DNA of 64,000 nucleotides from Draconibacterium aestuarii (GTDB lineage: Bacteria; Bacteroidota; Bacteroidia; Bacteroidales; Prolixibacteraceae). A model generated the notes under the pieces. The model was not told the DNA's origin, ran no database searches, and saw nothing but the letters and a program-made list of their open reading frames with translations. Positions 1-7,024 of the stretch are shown here, piece after piece. Position 1 is the first letter of the stretch, and the number at the start of each line of letters is the position of its first letter. The position numbers and the translations under genes were made by a program. The DNA lies in contig JAPOHD010000012.1 of the NCBI GenBank assembly GCA_026671195.1, positions 203,182 through 267,181 of the forward strand, given 5' to 3'.

Positions 1-972
1 AAAGAAACGGTAAAGTTTCTTGAAGAAAATAAAGATACAGCCTTTTTTGCTTATCTGTCGTTCTATGCGGTTCATGGTCCTATTCAGACAACTCAGGATA
101 AATGGGCAAAATACCGGAAAAAGGCTGAAGAAACCGGCATTGTAAATTCTGGATATAAAATGGCTGCACGACTTCCGATACGACAAGTGCAGGATAATCC
201 CATCTATGCAGGTTTGGTTGAAACAATGGATGATGCTGTTGGGCTTGTGCTGAATTCTTTAAAAGAATTAGGACTCGATAAAAACACAATCGTAATTTTT
301 ACATCAGATAATGGTGGCGTTGCTTCCGGTGACGCTTTTTCAACATCAAATTTGCCACTTCGGGGTGGGAAAGGTTATCAATTTGAAGGTGGTATTCGGG
401 AACCCTATATCATAAAAGTTCCAGGAATGACAAACGGCGAAAGATCAGATGTGCCGGTATCCGGAACCGATTTCTATCCGACCATTCTCGATCTTGCCCG
501 TGCTGATTTACGTCCGAACGATCACCAGGACGGAATAAGTCTGTTGCCTGTTTTAAAAGGTCAGGTTGTTCCTGAAAGACCTTTGATTTGGCATTATCCT
601 CACTATGGCAACCAGGGAGGGGACCCAAGTTCAATCATTCGCCTGGGGGATTGGAAGTTGATTCATTATTATGAGAATGATAAAGATGAACTATATAATT
701 TAAGAACAGATTTGGAGGAACAGCATAATATTGCAGAAGAGAATCGCTTAAAGGTTAAAGAACTGAAAGCCCGGCTGTTTGATTATTTGGAAAGTGTAAA
801 TGCCATATTTCCTGAAAAAGATCCTGACTTTGACCCCGAAAAAGCAAAACAACGATATAAGGATATGAAAAACAGAAGACTTCCGCAATTGGAACAGGAA
901 CGAATGCTCTTTTTATCAAAAGACTTTGAACCTGGTAATAATTGGTGGGGTAGTAAAGTGACAAAGGACTGA
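1..972 (+). CDS. Sulfatase, C-terminal part (5' end outside window)
   Basis: The frame is open from base 1, so this is the last 323 residues of a longer protein. Visible sulfatase features are the HGP segment near residue 25, the metal-binding SDNGG motif near residue 100, GGIREP near residue 132, and a typical C-terminal subdomain (LGDWKLIHYYENDKDELYNL). The Cys/Ser-x-Pro-x-Arg site that becomes formylglycine lies upstream of the window, so the active-site type cannot be checked. Such enzymes remove sulfate esters from polysaccharides in the periplasm or outside the cell. The ATG at 160 is internal and not the start. A sulfotransferase lies at 56879, but there is no sign that the two are linked. 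Confidence 0.93.
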   Translation, partial: KETVKFLEENKDTAFFAYLSFYAVHGPIQTTQDKWAKYRKKAEETGIVNSGYKMAARLPIRQVQDNPIYAGLVETMDDAVGLVLNSLKELGLDKNTIVIFTSDNGGVASGDAFSTSNLPLRGGKGYQFEGGIREPYIIKVPGMTNGERSDVPVSGTDFYPTILDLARADLRPNDHQDGISLLPVLKGQVVPERPLIWHYPHYGNQGGDPSSIIRLGDWKLIHYYENDKDELYNLRTDLEEQHNIAEENRLKVKELKARLFDYLESVNAIFPEKDPDFDPEKAKQRYKDMKNRRLPQLEQERMLFLSKDFEPGNNWWGSKVTKD

Positions 973-1207
973 TTTTGTTTTGTTCAAGTAGTTTTACATA
1001 GAATTACATAAAAGAAACAGTGCAAAGTATATTTTTATAATATTAACAGTTTTGGTAGCCTATTGTTATTGTATGACTAGGTTGCCATTGAAAGCAAAGC
1101 CCATTTCGATTTTTTTTAATTATCTCTATATTCGCATAAATCGGCTTGCCTAAAAAATCAACAGTATTTATGGCGATATAATCCTGCATAAAAATCACCT
1201 TAAAAAT

Positions 1208-1822
1208 ATGAGCAAATTGAAGATAGTAGCAGTAATATTGATTTCAGGCCTTTTAATATCATCATGTGGAGCAAAAACACAAAACAAAACGAAACAAAAC
1301 GAATTTGAGAATGAGGCTGTGTTAAAGAAGAACGAAGAAATTTCCTTCGACAAAACATTAATTTTTCAGGCCTCACTAGACGGAAATATACAAATTGTAC
1401 AAAATGCTCTGGACAAGGGATTTGATACTAATTCTGTTGATGAAAATAAAAGAACGGCATTAATGTTGGCTGCATACAACGGAAATACTGAGATCGTAAA
1501 ACTTCTGATTAATCAGGGAGCAAAGGTTAATTCAACAGACGAGATTGATCGAACGGCCCTAATGTATGCTTCAACGGGCCCATTTGTAAAAACTGTTATA
1601 ACATTATTAGAGGCTGGGGCAGAACCAAATTTGATAGAGAAAGAAGAAAATTGGACTGCTGCGATGATGGCAGCTGCTGAAGGTCAGCTCGATGTTTTAA
1701 AAACACTAATTGCTTATGGTGCCGATCTTGACATGGTCGATGTTGATGGCGAATCTTCATTGGATTTTGCCAGTTCAAACGGACACACGGCTGTAGTTGA
1801 ATACATAAAATCAAAAGACTAA
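1208..1822 (+). CDS. Ankyrin-repeat lipoprotein
   Basis: 204 residues. The N-terminus is a lipoprotein signal peptide with lipobox LISSC (Cys20), so the protein is probably anchored in the cell envelope. After a lysine- and glutamate-rich linker (about 25-55) come four to five ankyrin repeats (about 56-200), with the typical RTALMLAAYNGNTEIVKLLINQGA pattern broken over successive units. Ankyrin repeats bind partner proteins; no catalytic domain is visible and the partner is unknown. It sits between the sulfatase and a gene-poor mobile-element block and is probably transcribed alone. No convincing promoter was seen. Confidence 0.85.
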   Translation: MSKLKIVAVILISGLLISSCGAKTQNKTKQNEFENEAVLKKNEEISFDKTLIFQASLDGNIQIVQNALDKGFDTNSVDENKRTALMLAAYNGNTEIVKLLINQGAKVNSTDEIDRTALMYASTGPFVKTVITLLEAGAEPNLIEKEENWTAAMMAAAEGQLDVLKTLIAYGADLDMVDVDGESSLDFASSNGHTAVVEYIKSKD

Positions 1823-2201
1823 ATAGTCGATTATTGCCAACGATTAAAGCATAAACAGAACTAATATAGAAAATAAAACAATTATTGTTTAGACTATTTC
1901 TGATTCCGGCAAGAGGAGCGAGACTTACATTGCTAAAAATATCGAATGAGCGATAATTTAATAGAACTTGGGATTTTGGCCGCTAAACTTCTTGCTATAA
2001 GAGATTGACGAAATTGCAGATCATTCTCGCAGGAATATCATACCTTCATGGAACGCTGCATCAAATACCAAATTGGTTTGTTTGAACAGTTCAATGAATA
2101 CACTAGAATTAAGCCATATTATATCAGTTTATTTTTTGCCTTGTTTCAGCGAAGAAATAAAAGGTTTCAGAAACCTGTTCCTCATATTTGAGTAAGAGGT
2201 T

Positions 2202-2360
2202 ATGCATCTGACACGTACCGACTTGAAAGTTTCCTGTATCAAATTTGATACAGGAAGTGCGATAGGAAGTGATACAGGAACTGCGATTAGAACTGCGACA
2301 AGAAGTGCGATGTTATTCGAGAAAGTAAACCTTTCTACCCACGAAAAAAAGAGCTATTAA
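2202..2360 (+). CDS. Doubtful 52-residue repeat-derived ORF
   Basis: ATG at 2202 opens a 52-codon frame that runs through the palindrome and the 12-bp repeats, which translate as repeats rich in Thr, Ala, Gly and Ser (DTGSAIGSDTGTAIRTATRS). No family is recognised. The frame may be open only because a 12-bp repeat keeps phase. It is listed because it spans the repeat structure; it is more likely non-coding. Confidence 0.15.
   Translation: MHLTRTDLKVSCIKFDTGSAIGSDTGTAIRTATRSAMLFEKVNLSTHEKKSY
2231..2313. repeat. 26-bp perfect palindrome plus degenerate 12-bp tandem repeats
   Basis: Bases 2231-2243 are the exact reverse complement of 2244-2256 (arm TTCCTGTATCAAA). From 2253 come about five units related to GGAAGTGCGATA: 2253-2264, 2265-2276, 2277-2289 (13 bp), 2290-2301 and 2302-2313. 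The second unit repeats part of the palindrome arm (GATACAGGAA). Confidence 0.9.
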
Positions 2361-2555
2361 AAGTTTTATAAATTTCCCTATGCCACGGCATCTCACACTC
2401 GCAGTCTTTAATTCACCTCCATTCGTTCATACTTCATGGAACCGGCGTTGTTTTGTCTTTATATTTGAAAAGCCTTAGGCACCGCACGGAAAGAACAGCC
2501 CCTTTGTTTCACGGCAGGACTGTACTTCCCTTTAGCCTGCTCGCCTTGCGTGTTA

Positions 2556-2574
2556 TTGTAGTATTATAAATTTG
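2556..2574 (+). promoter_or_regulatory. Candidate Bacteroidota promoter (TAAATTTG -7 box)
   Basis: TAAATTTG at 2567-2574 is a perfect match to the Bacteroidota TAnnTTTG box, although only the right half of the promoter is well defined. A CTTG lies 18 bases upstream (about 2545-2548) and could serve as the -33 element. Transcription would start near 2579 and enter the structured region at 2622-2736. Confidence 0.4.
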
Positions 2575-2578
2575 AAAG

Positions 2579-2674
2579 ATGGAAAACAAAAAAAGAAAGC
2601 CAAAGTTAGCCATCCTACGCACCATCCGACCCAGATTTAAATACAAGGCTAAAGTAAATGCCCTGATTTTATAA
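2579..2674 (+). CDS. Possible 31-residue basic peptide
   Basis: ATG at 2579 lies 4 bases after the candidate -7 box, so any mRNA would be leaderless. The product would be a very basic 31-residue peptide beginning MENKKRKPKLAILRTIRPRF. No family is recognised. The frame runs into the left arms of the large inverted repeat, so the DNA may instead encode a structured RNA. Confidence 0.2.
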   Translation: MENKKRKPKLAILRTIRPRFKYKAKVNALIL

Positions 2675-2736
2675 ATTGAAATCTGAGCGGAACGAATATT
2701 AGTTTTCAGGGCAGCCTTGTATTTAACCCCGGATGG
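2622..2736. repeat. Large three-helix inverted-repeat structure
   Basis: Three nested perfect inverted repeats share one axis: 2622-2628 with 2730-2736 (7 bp, CCATCCG), 2638-2650 with 2713-2725 (13 bp, TAAATACAAGGCT), and 2660-2666 with 2706-2712 (7 bp, GCCCTGA). A pyrimidine-rich tract follows at 2748-2780. The structure could form in RNA or as a DNA cruciform. Confidence 0.85.
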
Positions 2737-2884
2737 CAAGTCTGAGACTTTCTTTTCTTTTTTTTCTTTTTTTCTTCTCTTTTGGGGATATTTTATTTTA
2801 CAAAATAAAATCAATAGAGCCTGTTCTCATATACTTAGTCCCAAGTGAATGACTTAGTTGGTGGGGGAGAGGTTGGCAAGATGT

Positions 2885-2969
2885 GATTTTGTTTCACAAA
2901 ATCCCTCGTGCCTTTCCGGCAAGGACTTTTAATCTGTCGATTAAAAGCTTGATTAATTCTTCGAATTAA
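2885..2969. repeat. Cluster of three perfect hairpins
   Basis: 2885-2892 pairs with 2896-2903 (GATTTTGT, 3-base loop). 2926-2934 pairs with 2939-2947 (CTTTTAATC, 4-base loop). 2953-2959 pairs with 2963-2969 (TTAATTC, 3-base loop). Short loops and perfect arms placed back to back are unusual for neutral intergenic DNA. Confidence 0.85.
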
Positions 2970-2998
2970 GATCTTTAAGGGAATATGAAGATGATTTT

Positions 2999-3035
2999 AA
3001 AAACAATGTCCATTACTATTAGGCAACGGACATTG
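2999..3035 (-). terminator. Rho-independent terminator of the recombinase gene
   Basis: Read on the minus strand, arms 3028-3035 and 3004-3011 (CAATGTCC/GGACATTG, 16-base loop) are followed by TTTTT. It lies 13 bases past the recombinase stop codon. Confidence 0.75.
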
Positions 3036-3047
3036 AAATGTTAATCA

Positions 3048-4265
3048 TCATATCGCCTTCTTCTTTTCACTAAGTTTCGTTTGTAGCATATCCATATCTA
3101 CTGAGATTTTCTGATCCAAAACTTTGGCATAAATCTGCGTCGTTTTCAAGGAGGTGTGTCCAAGAATTTTAGAAACAGTTTCAATCGGAACGCCATTTGC
3201 CAATGTAACAGAAGTAGCAAAAGTATGCCTGGCTATATGCATTGTGATATCCTTATTGATTCCGCAGATATCGCCAAGCTCTTTGAGGTAACTGTTCATC
3301 TTTTGATTGGTTAGAACCGGAAGTAACTTTCCGTTATTTTCGTTTGTAGGGTATTTTGAATATTTATCTAATAATTCCTTTGCCTTGGGAAGCAATGGAA
3401 TTCGGCACCGAGTACTGGTCTTTGTTCTGTCGATAATTATCCAGTCCTTTTTGTCTATACCTTTATGCAGGTGACTTTTATTCAATTTATAAATATCAGA
3501 ATAGGAGAGACCGGTGTAACATGCAAAAACGAATATATCGCGTACAATGTCTAATCTTTTAATCTGTATCTTCTTTTGTTCTAACCGATCAAGTTCGTCG
3601 GAAGTAAGGATTTCTCGTTGGGTGGGAGCTAAACCAACCTTATATTTTTTATATGGATTAATTGAAATATGCTCCATGGATATAGCCAGATTAAGAACTC
3701 TTCTTAAATGTTTATGATAGTTCCATGCGGTGTTCTGATGCACTTTATATTTTCGTTTAAGATAAATATCAAATGCATCAAGAAAACCAAATTTGATCGT
3801 CTGTACAGGATAATCGTTTTTCTTATAATGATCCTTGATAAAAGTTGCCAGTCTTTTTCTCGATGATTTATAGTGTTTGTAGGTTTCTTTCGAATAACCA
3901 CCAGTTTTGGCAACCATACTCTCCAGGTAATAGTCAAAAACTTCCAGTACACCTGTCTTATTATCAACCTCCAATAGGTAGTCCTTTATTGTACTAACGG
4001 AGAAATCTTCTCCGGATGACCTCAATTGATTGTAATAATCCTGGATCTCCGTTTTTAACTTGTCAAGTCTCTCATTGGCAGTATACGCATTAGGAGCGCG
4101 GTCTTTAACTCTTCCTTTTGCTTCACTCCAATGTTTGGGCTGAATAAACAATCCGGTGGAAAGATCTACTCGTTTTGATTTAACCGTGAATCTAACATAG
4201 ATGGGCAGCTGACCATCATCATTTAACCTCGATTTTCGAGGATAAAAATGCATAATAACTCTCAT
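3048..4265 (-). CDS. Tyrosine recombinase/integrase (Bacteroidota mobile-element type)
   Basis: 405 residues. Domains in order are an Arm DNA-binding domain (about 1-100), a SAM-like core-binding domain (about 105-205) and a catalytic domain (about 215-395). Catalytic residues visible are Lys in RTKTST, His and Arg in HIARHTF, His in LGHTSLKTT, and the nucleophile Tyr in TQIYAKV. The first catalytic Arg is replaced: the usual TGLR segment reads TGLSYSD, as known for IntDOT-like enzymes. ATG at 4265 is chosen because AGGAGGT lies 5 bases before it, a strong Shine-Dalgarno site that is rare in Bacteroidota genes and hints at mobility. Longer upstream frames lack such a site. The tRNA-Leu next door is a plausible integration target. 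Confidence 0.93.
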   Translation of the reverse strand: MRVIMHFYPRKSRLNDDGQLPIYVRFTVKSKRVDLSTGLFIQPKHWSEAKGRVKDRAPNAYTANERLDKLKTEIQDYYNQLRSSGEDFSVSTIKDYLLEVDNKTGVLEVFDYYLESMVAKTGGYSKETYKHYKSSRKRLATFIKDHYKKNDYPVQTIKFGFLDAFDIYLKRKYKVHQNTAWNYHKHLRRVLNLAISMEHISINPYKKYKVGLAPTQREILTSDELDRLEQKKIQIKRLDIVRDIFVFACYTGLSYSDIYKLNKSHLHKGIDKKDWIIIDRTKTSTRCRIPLLPKAKELLDKYSKYPTNENNGKLLPVLTNQKMNSYLKELGDICGINKDITMHIARHTFATSVTLANGVPIETVSKILGHTSLKTTQIYAKVLDQKISVDMDMLQTKLSEKKKAI

Positions 4266-4277
4266 AATTACCTCCTT
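4260..4277 (-). promoter_or_regulatory. Strong Shine-Dalgarno site deciding the recombinase start
   Basis: On the minus strand AAAAGGAGGT precedes the ATG at 4265 by about 5 bases. It supports the 405-residue form over the longer open frame reaching 4367. Confidence 0.8.
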
Positions 4278-4402
4278 TTTAATTGTTAATAAATGATTCC
4301 GGTTGATGCTTAAAACTACTGAATATTGAGTAAAATGAAAACAGTAAAAAGCACCAAAAAGAACCAAATAAAATGTTAAAAATCAGTTAATTATAGAGTT
4401 TT

Positions 4403-4451
4403 GAGGGACCATGGAATTGTGAAATTTGCTATGGTCCCTCTGTGGTCCCTC
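4403..4451. repeat. Inverted and direct GGTCCCTC repeats, candidate recombinase sites
   Basis: GAGGGACCAT at 4403-4412 and ATGGTCCCTC at 4431-4440 are perfect 10-bp inverted copies separated by 18 bases. A third copy, TGGTCCCTC, lies at 4443-4451 in direct orientation. The position between the recombinase and tRNA-Leu suits recombinase binding or attachment sites. That role is inference. Confidence 0.6.
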
Positions 4452-4496
4452 CAAATAAGGCTATATATGACCTTTTTGGGTATTTCACTAAAAAAG

Positions 4497-4530
4497 AAAA
4501 GCGCTTAAAATCAATGATTTAAGCGCTTTT
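4497..4530. terminator. Bidirectional hairpin between tRNA-Leu and recombinase region
   Basis: Perfect 13-bp arms at 4497-4509 and 4518-4530 (AAAAGCGCTTAAA) enclose an 8-base loop. T-rich ends on both strands suit termination either way. It most likely ends the tRNA transcript, which reads leftward. Confidence 0.75.
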
Positions 4531-4551
4531 GCTATTTTTTAATATCTAAAA

Positions 4552-4638
4552 TGGTGCCCAGTAAAGGACTCGAACCTTCACGCCCTTGCGAGCACTAGTC
4601 CCTGAAACTAGCGTGTCTACCAATTCCACCAACTGGGC
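4552..4638 (-). tRNA. tRNA-Leu (CAG anticodon)
   Basis: 87 bases including an encoded CCA end. The acceptor stem pairs GCCCAGT with ACTGGGC, followed by discriminator A. The anticodon stem CTAGT/ACTAG encloses the loop TTCAGGG, giving anticodon CAG. The long variable arm GCTCGCAAGGGC is typical of leucine tRNAs, and the T loop reads GGTTCGAGTCC. It is intact, so an element integrated here would have restored the 3' end. Confidence 0.97.
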
Positions 4639-4719
4639 TAATTTGGTGCGCCAAAGATATAAAAAAATCCGCCTTTTCGTCATTTCGAATAGGCGGATTT
4701 ACCTTAAATCGTTATTTTG

Positions 4720-5190
4720 TTAGAGTACCACAATTTCGTCGTCGGCAGTGATTTTTTCGCAGTATTTGCATTTTAATGCAATGGGTGCTTCCGATATTAC
4801 TTTAAAACAAGTGGTTACTATTTCGTTGTTCGTAATACATTTCGGATTAAAACACTTCGCAATACCCACTATTTTGTCGGGAATAACTACAATTTTCTTT
4901 TCAACCACATCGTAATCCTTAATGATATTCAGTTTTGCGTGTGGTGCAATCATTGCAATTTTATTGATCTCATCATCTTCAAAAAACTTATCAGAAACTT
5001 TAATAATTGCTTTGGCACCCAGTTTTTTACTGTCAAGATTGGTGCCGAATGTTATCTGGTTTTCAATTTTATCCAATTTTAGAATTGAAATTACCTTAAA
5101 TAAGTTTTTGGCAGGAATATGGTCGATAACAGTGCCATCTTTAATAGCACTAACTTTCAGTTTTAATTTCTTTTTGCTATTCTCGTTCAT
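4720..5190 (-). CDS. pyrI: Aspartate carbamoyltransferase regulatory chain
   Basis: 156 residues, the usual PyrI length. The N-terminal allosteric domain (about 1-100) binds nucleotides, so pyrimidine and purine levels tune the catalytic chains. The C-terminal zinc domain shows the ligand pattern Cys113, Cys118, Cys141 and Cys144 (CFNPKC ... CKYC). The gene starts 8 bases after the pyrB stop, so the two chains are made from one mRNA, as in enterobacterial pyrBI. The protein acts in the cytoplasm in the first committed step of UMP synthesis. Confidence 0.96.
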   Translation of the reverse strand: MNENSKKKLKLKVSAIKDGTVIDHIPAKNLFKVISILKLDKIENQITFGTNLDSKKLGAKAIIKVSDKFFEDDEINKIAMIAPHAKLNIIKDYDVVEKKIVVIPDKIVGIAKCFNPKCITNNEIVTTCFKVISEAPIALKCKYCEKITADDEIVVL

Positions 5191-5198
5191 CGTAATAA

Positions 5199-6107
5199 TT
5201 ATTTAAGGTTCATAACATGGGCAATAATTGCTTCGCGTGTATACATCCCGTTCAGTGCCTGTTCAAAATAGTAGGCTTTTTCGTTGTTGTCAACATCGGT
5301 GCTAATTTCGTTTACACGTGGCAGTGGGTGTAAAATTCTTACGTTGGGTTTGGTATTTTCAAGCATTGAATTTTTTAGGATATAAATGTTCCTTACCTTT
5401 TCGTATTCCATCGGATCAGAGAAACGTTCTTTTTGAACACGGGTCATATAAATAATATCGGCTTCGGAAATAATGTCGGTGAATTCTTCATGTTCGAAAT
5501 AGCGAATTCCTTTCTCTTCGAGGTGATGTTTATAGGCGCGTGGCATTTGCAGAACCTGTGGAGAAATAAAGTTAAATATCGGGTTTTCAAATTCAGACAT
5601 AGCTTGAAGCAGCGAGTGTACAGTTCGTCCGTATTTCAGGTCGCCCACCATAAACAGATTCAGGTTGTCGAGTGTTCCTTGTGTTTTTAAAATAGAATAT
5701 AAATCGAGCAGGGTTTGTGTTGGATGCTGGTTAGCGCCGTCGCCTGCATTAATTACCGGAACGCTGGAAACCTCAGCAGCATAACGTGCTGCACCTTCGA
5801 GAGGATGTCGCATTACAATGAGGTCGGCATAGTTGCTCACCATTTTTATAGTGTCGTGTAAAGTCTCGCCTTTTGTTGCGCTCGAACTACCCGGATCGGC
5901 AAAACCAACTATTCGTCCCCCCAAACGACTGATGGCTGTTTCGAAACTTAAACGTGTTCGTGTTGATGGCTCAAAAAAAAGGGACGCAACTACTTTCCCC
6001 TTTAAGAGTTCCTGGTTTGGATTTGTTTCAAAATCAGCAGCCAGTTCCATAATTCTCAGATATTCTTCTTTTGTGAAATCTGTAATCGAAATTAAATCCT
6101 TCTTCAT
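5199..6107 (-). CDS. pyrB: Aspartate carbamoyltransferase catalytic chain
   Basis: 302 residues. The enzyme joins carbamoyl phosphate and L-aspartate to N-carbamoyl-L-aspartate. The carbamoyl-phosphate motif [13 protein letters not shown] lies at about 44-56; MRHPLEG and HPTQTLLD, further substrate-binding segments, follow. ATG at 6107 gives the expected [11 protein letters not shown] start; an upstream in-frame ATG at 6143 would lie beside the terminator-like hairpin and add 12 unusual residues. First gene of a pyrB-pyrI pair. The leader at 6112-6387 looks like an attenuator, which predicts control by pyrimidine levels. Confidence 0.96.
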   Translation of the reverse strand: MKKDLISITDFTKEEYLRIMELAADFETNPNQELLKGKVVASLFFEPSTRTRLSFETAISRLGGRIVGFADPGSSSATKGETLHDTIKMVSNYADLIVMRHPLEGAARYAAEVSSVPVINAGDGANQHPTQTLLDLYSILKTQGTLDNLNLFMVGDLKYGRTVHSLLQAMSEFENPIFNFISPQVLQMPRAYKHHLEEKGIRYFEHEEFTDIISEADIIYMTRVQKERFSDPMEYEKVRNIYILKNSMLENTKPNVRILHPLPRVNEISTDVDNNEKAYYFEQALNGMYTREAIIAHVMNLK

Positions 6108-6111
6108 TGCC

Positions 6112-6387
6112 TTAAATATTGATTTGTAGAATTTGAATGTCATAAAAAAAGAAAACCAACATTTTTTTGAAATAAATGTTGGTTTTCAATAGATAGAAAA
6201 AAAAGTATTTGTTTTTTTCAGAAAATGCGATTGCTTTAAAAAACTGTAAGATGCAATTTTCAGAAAATAGAACCTTCTTTATTAGGTTATTACAACCTAT
6301 ACGAAGAATACTGGATTGGAATATCACGCATTGCATCATGATTTCAAAAATAACTTGTTTCACTAATTTATCTTGAAAAATAGCCAT
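6112..6387 (-). promoter_or_regulatory. pyrBI leader with candidate Phe-rich leader peptide and attenuator
   Basis: A minus-strand frame starting at 6387 (or at the internal ATGs 6339/6336) crosses a U-rich stretch, then the terminator-like hairpin at 6152-6186, and stops at 6112, 4 bases before the pyrB start. It encodes FFFY and FFFYD runs from T tracts. A smaller hairpin (6283-6288 with 6294-6299) lies upstream, where a polymerase pause hairpin would be expected. The arrangement matches the known enterobacterial pyrBI logic: low UTP slows polymerase at U tracts, a coupled ribosome reaches the hairpin and blocks termination. A TATTTTTG box at 6345-6352 may be the promoter; the -33 element is weak. 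Confidence 0.5.
6152..6186 (-). terminator. Perfect 13-bp hairpin with T run upstream of pyrB (attenuator or terminator)
   Basis: Arms 6174-6186 and 6152-6164 (AAAACCAACATTT) are perfectly complementary with a 9-base loop. On the minus strand CTTTTTTTA follows. It lies 44 bases before the pyrB ATG. It could simply end the upstream yigZ transcript, but its place inside an open leader frame suggests an attenuator. Confidence 0.75.
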
Positions 6388-6421
6388 CCTACTTATTAGC
6401 TTTTTATTAACACTACCAAGC

Positions 6422-7024
6422 CTAATTTAGTCTTTTAATTTTTACTCCATACAGGTCTTCAAAAATGGCCTGTACTTTTGAGGCTTCTGTTCTTCGGATA
6501 GTAAAAGTTAACTTACAATCTTCTTGAAAATTGGTGTTAATAATGTTTATTGCCTCTTGTTTTGAAATTTGCATAACCGCATTTAATACATCATAACCAA
6601 ACTGAAGTTCGAAAGTATTTTCTATAAGTTTTGATATGATTTCTGCGTTGTTTAAAGCTTCGATTGTGGAATTTTTGTAGGCGTTAATTAGTCCGCTAAC
6701 ACCAAGCAAAGTTCCCCCAAAATAACGGACAACAACTACCAGTATATTTGTTACTTCGTAACTTTGTAACTGTCCCAGAATTGGTTTTCCTGCCGTTGAT
6801 GATGGTTCGCCATCGTCATTTGCGCGTGTCTTTATTTCTTCGGTGCCCAATCGCCATGCATAACAGTGATGACGGGCGCTGTGGTGTTCTTTTTTTAGTT
6901 TCGTAATTATGTCTTTAACCTCGTATTCGTTTGATAGAGGATAGGCATACGAATAAAATTTGCTGCCTTTGTCTTTAAAGTAACCGGTACTCTCTTTTTC
7001 TATGGTTTTGTATACGTCGTTCAT
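6422..7024 (-). CDS. YigZ/IMPACT family protein
   Basis: 200 residues, the usual bacterial length. The N-terminal domain (about 1-125) carries the family core: FKDKGSKFYSYAYPL, HHCYAWRLG, and the signature DDGEPSSTAGKPIL followed by VVRYFGGTLLGVSGLINAY. The C-terminal domain has the ferredoxin-like fold used for binding nucleic acid. In E. coli YigZ and yeast YIH1 the family is tied to translation control, but the bacterial function is not settled. The start codon overlaps the stop of the EamA gene by one base, so the two are co-transcribed. Confidence 0.92.
   Translation of the reverse strand: MNDVYKTIEKESTGYFKDKGSKFYSYAYPLSNEYEVKDIITKLKKEHHSARHHCYAWRLGTEEIKTRANDDGEPSSTAGKPILGQLQSYEVTNILVVVVRYFGGTLLGVSGLINAYKNSTIEALNNAEIISKLIENTFELQFGYDVLNAVMQISKQEAINIINTNFQEDCKLTFTIRRTEASKVQAIFEDLYGVKIKRLN

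Larger units (their letters stand above)
1823..3003. other. Gene-poor, hairpin-rich block beside the recombinase (ICE-like end)
   Basis: About 1.2 kb with no convincing protein gene. It contains a 26-bp perfect palindrome at 2231-2256 followed by degenerate 12-bp repeats to 2313, a large three-helix inverted-repeat structure at 2622-2736, a long pyrimidine tract at 2750-2780, and consecutive perfect hairpins at 2790-2811, 2885-2903, 2926-2947 and 2953-2969. Together with the recombinase and tRNA-Leu to the right, this resembles the non-coding end of a Bacteroidota integrative element. Whether it is intact or a remnant cannot be decided, because no second attachment site was found. Confidence 0.5.

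Noticed and set aside
160..162. ATG as start of the sulfatase
   Set aside because: The same frame is open back to base 1 with family-typical sequence (HGP region), so the start is outside the window.
2509..2814. 101-residue minus-strand frame across the structured block
   Set aside because: It lies over the large inverted repeat and the pyrimidine tract (poly-Lys/Glu by translation); the start is a poor A/T-rich region and the composition is not protein-like.
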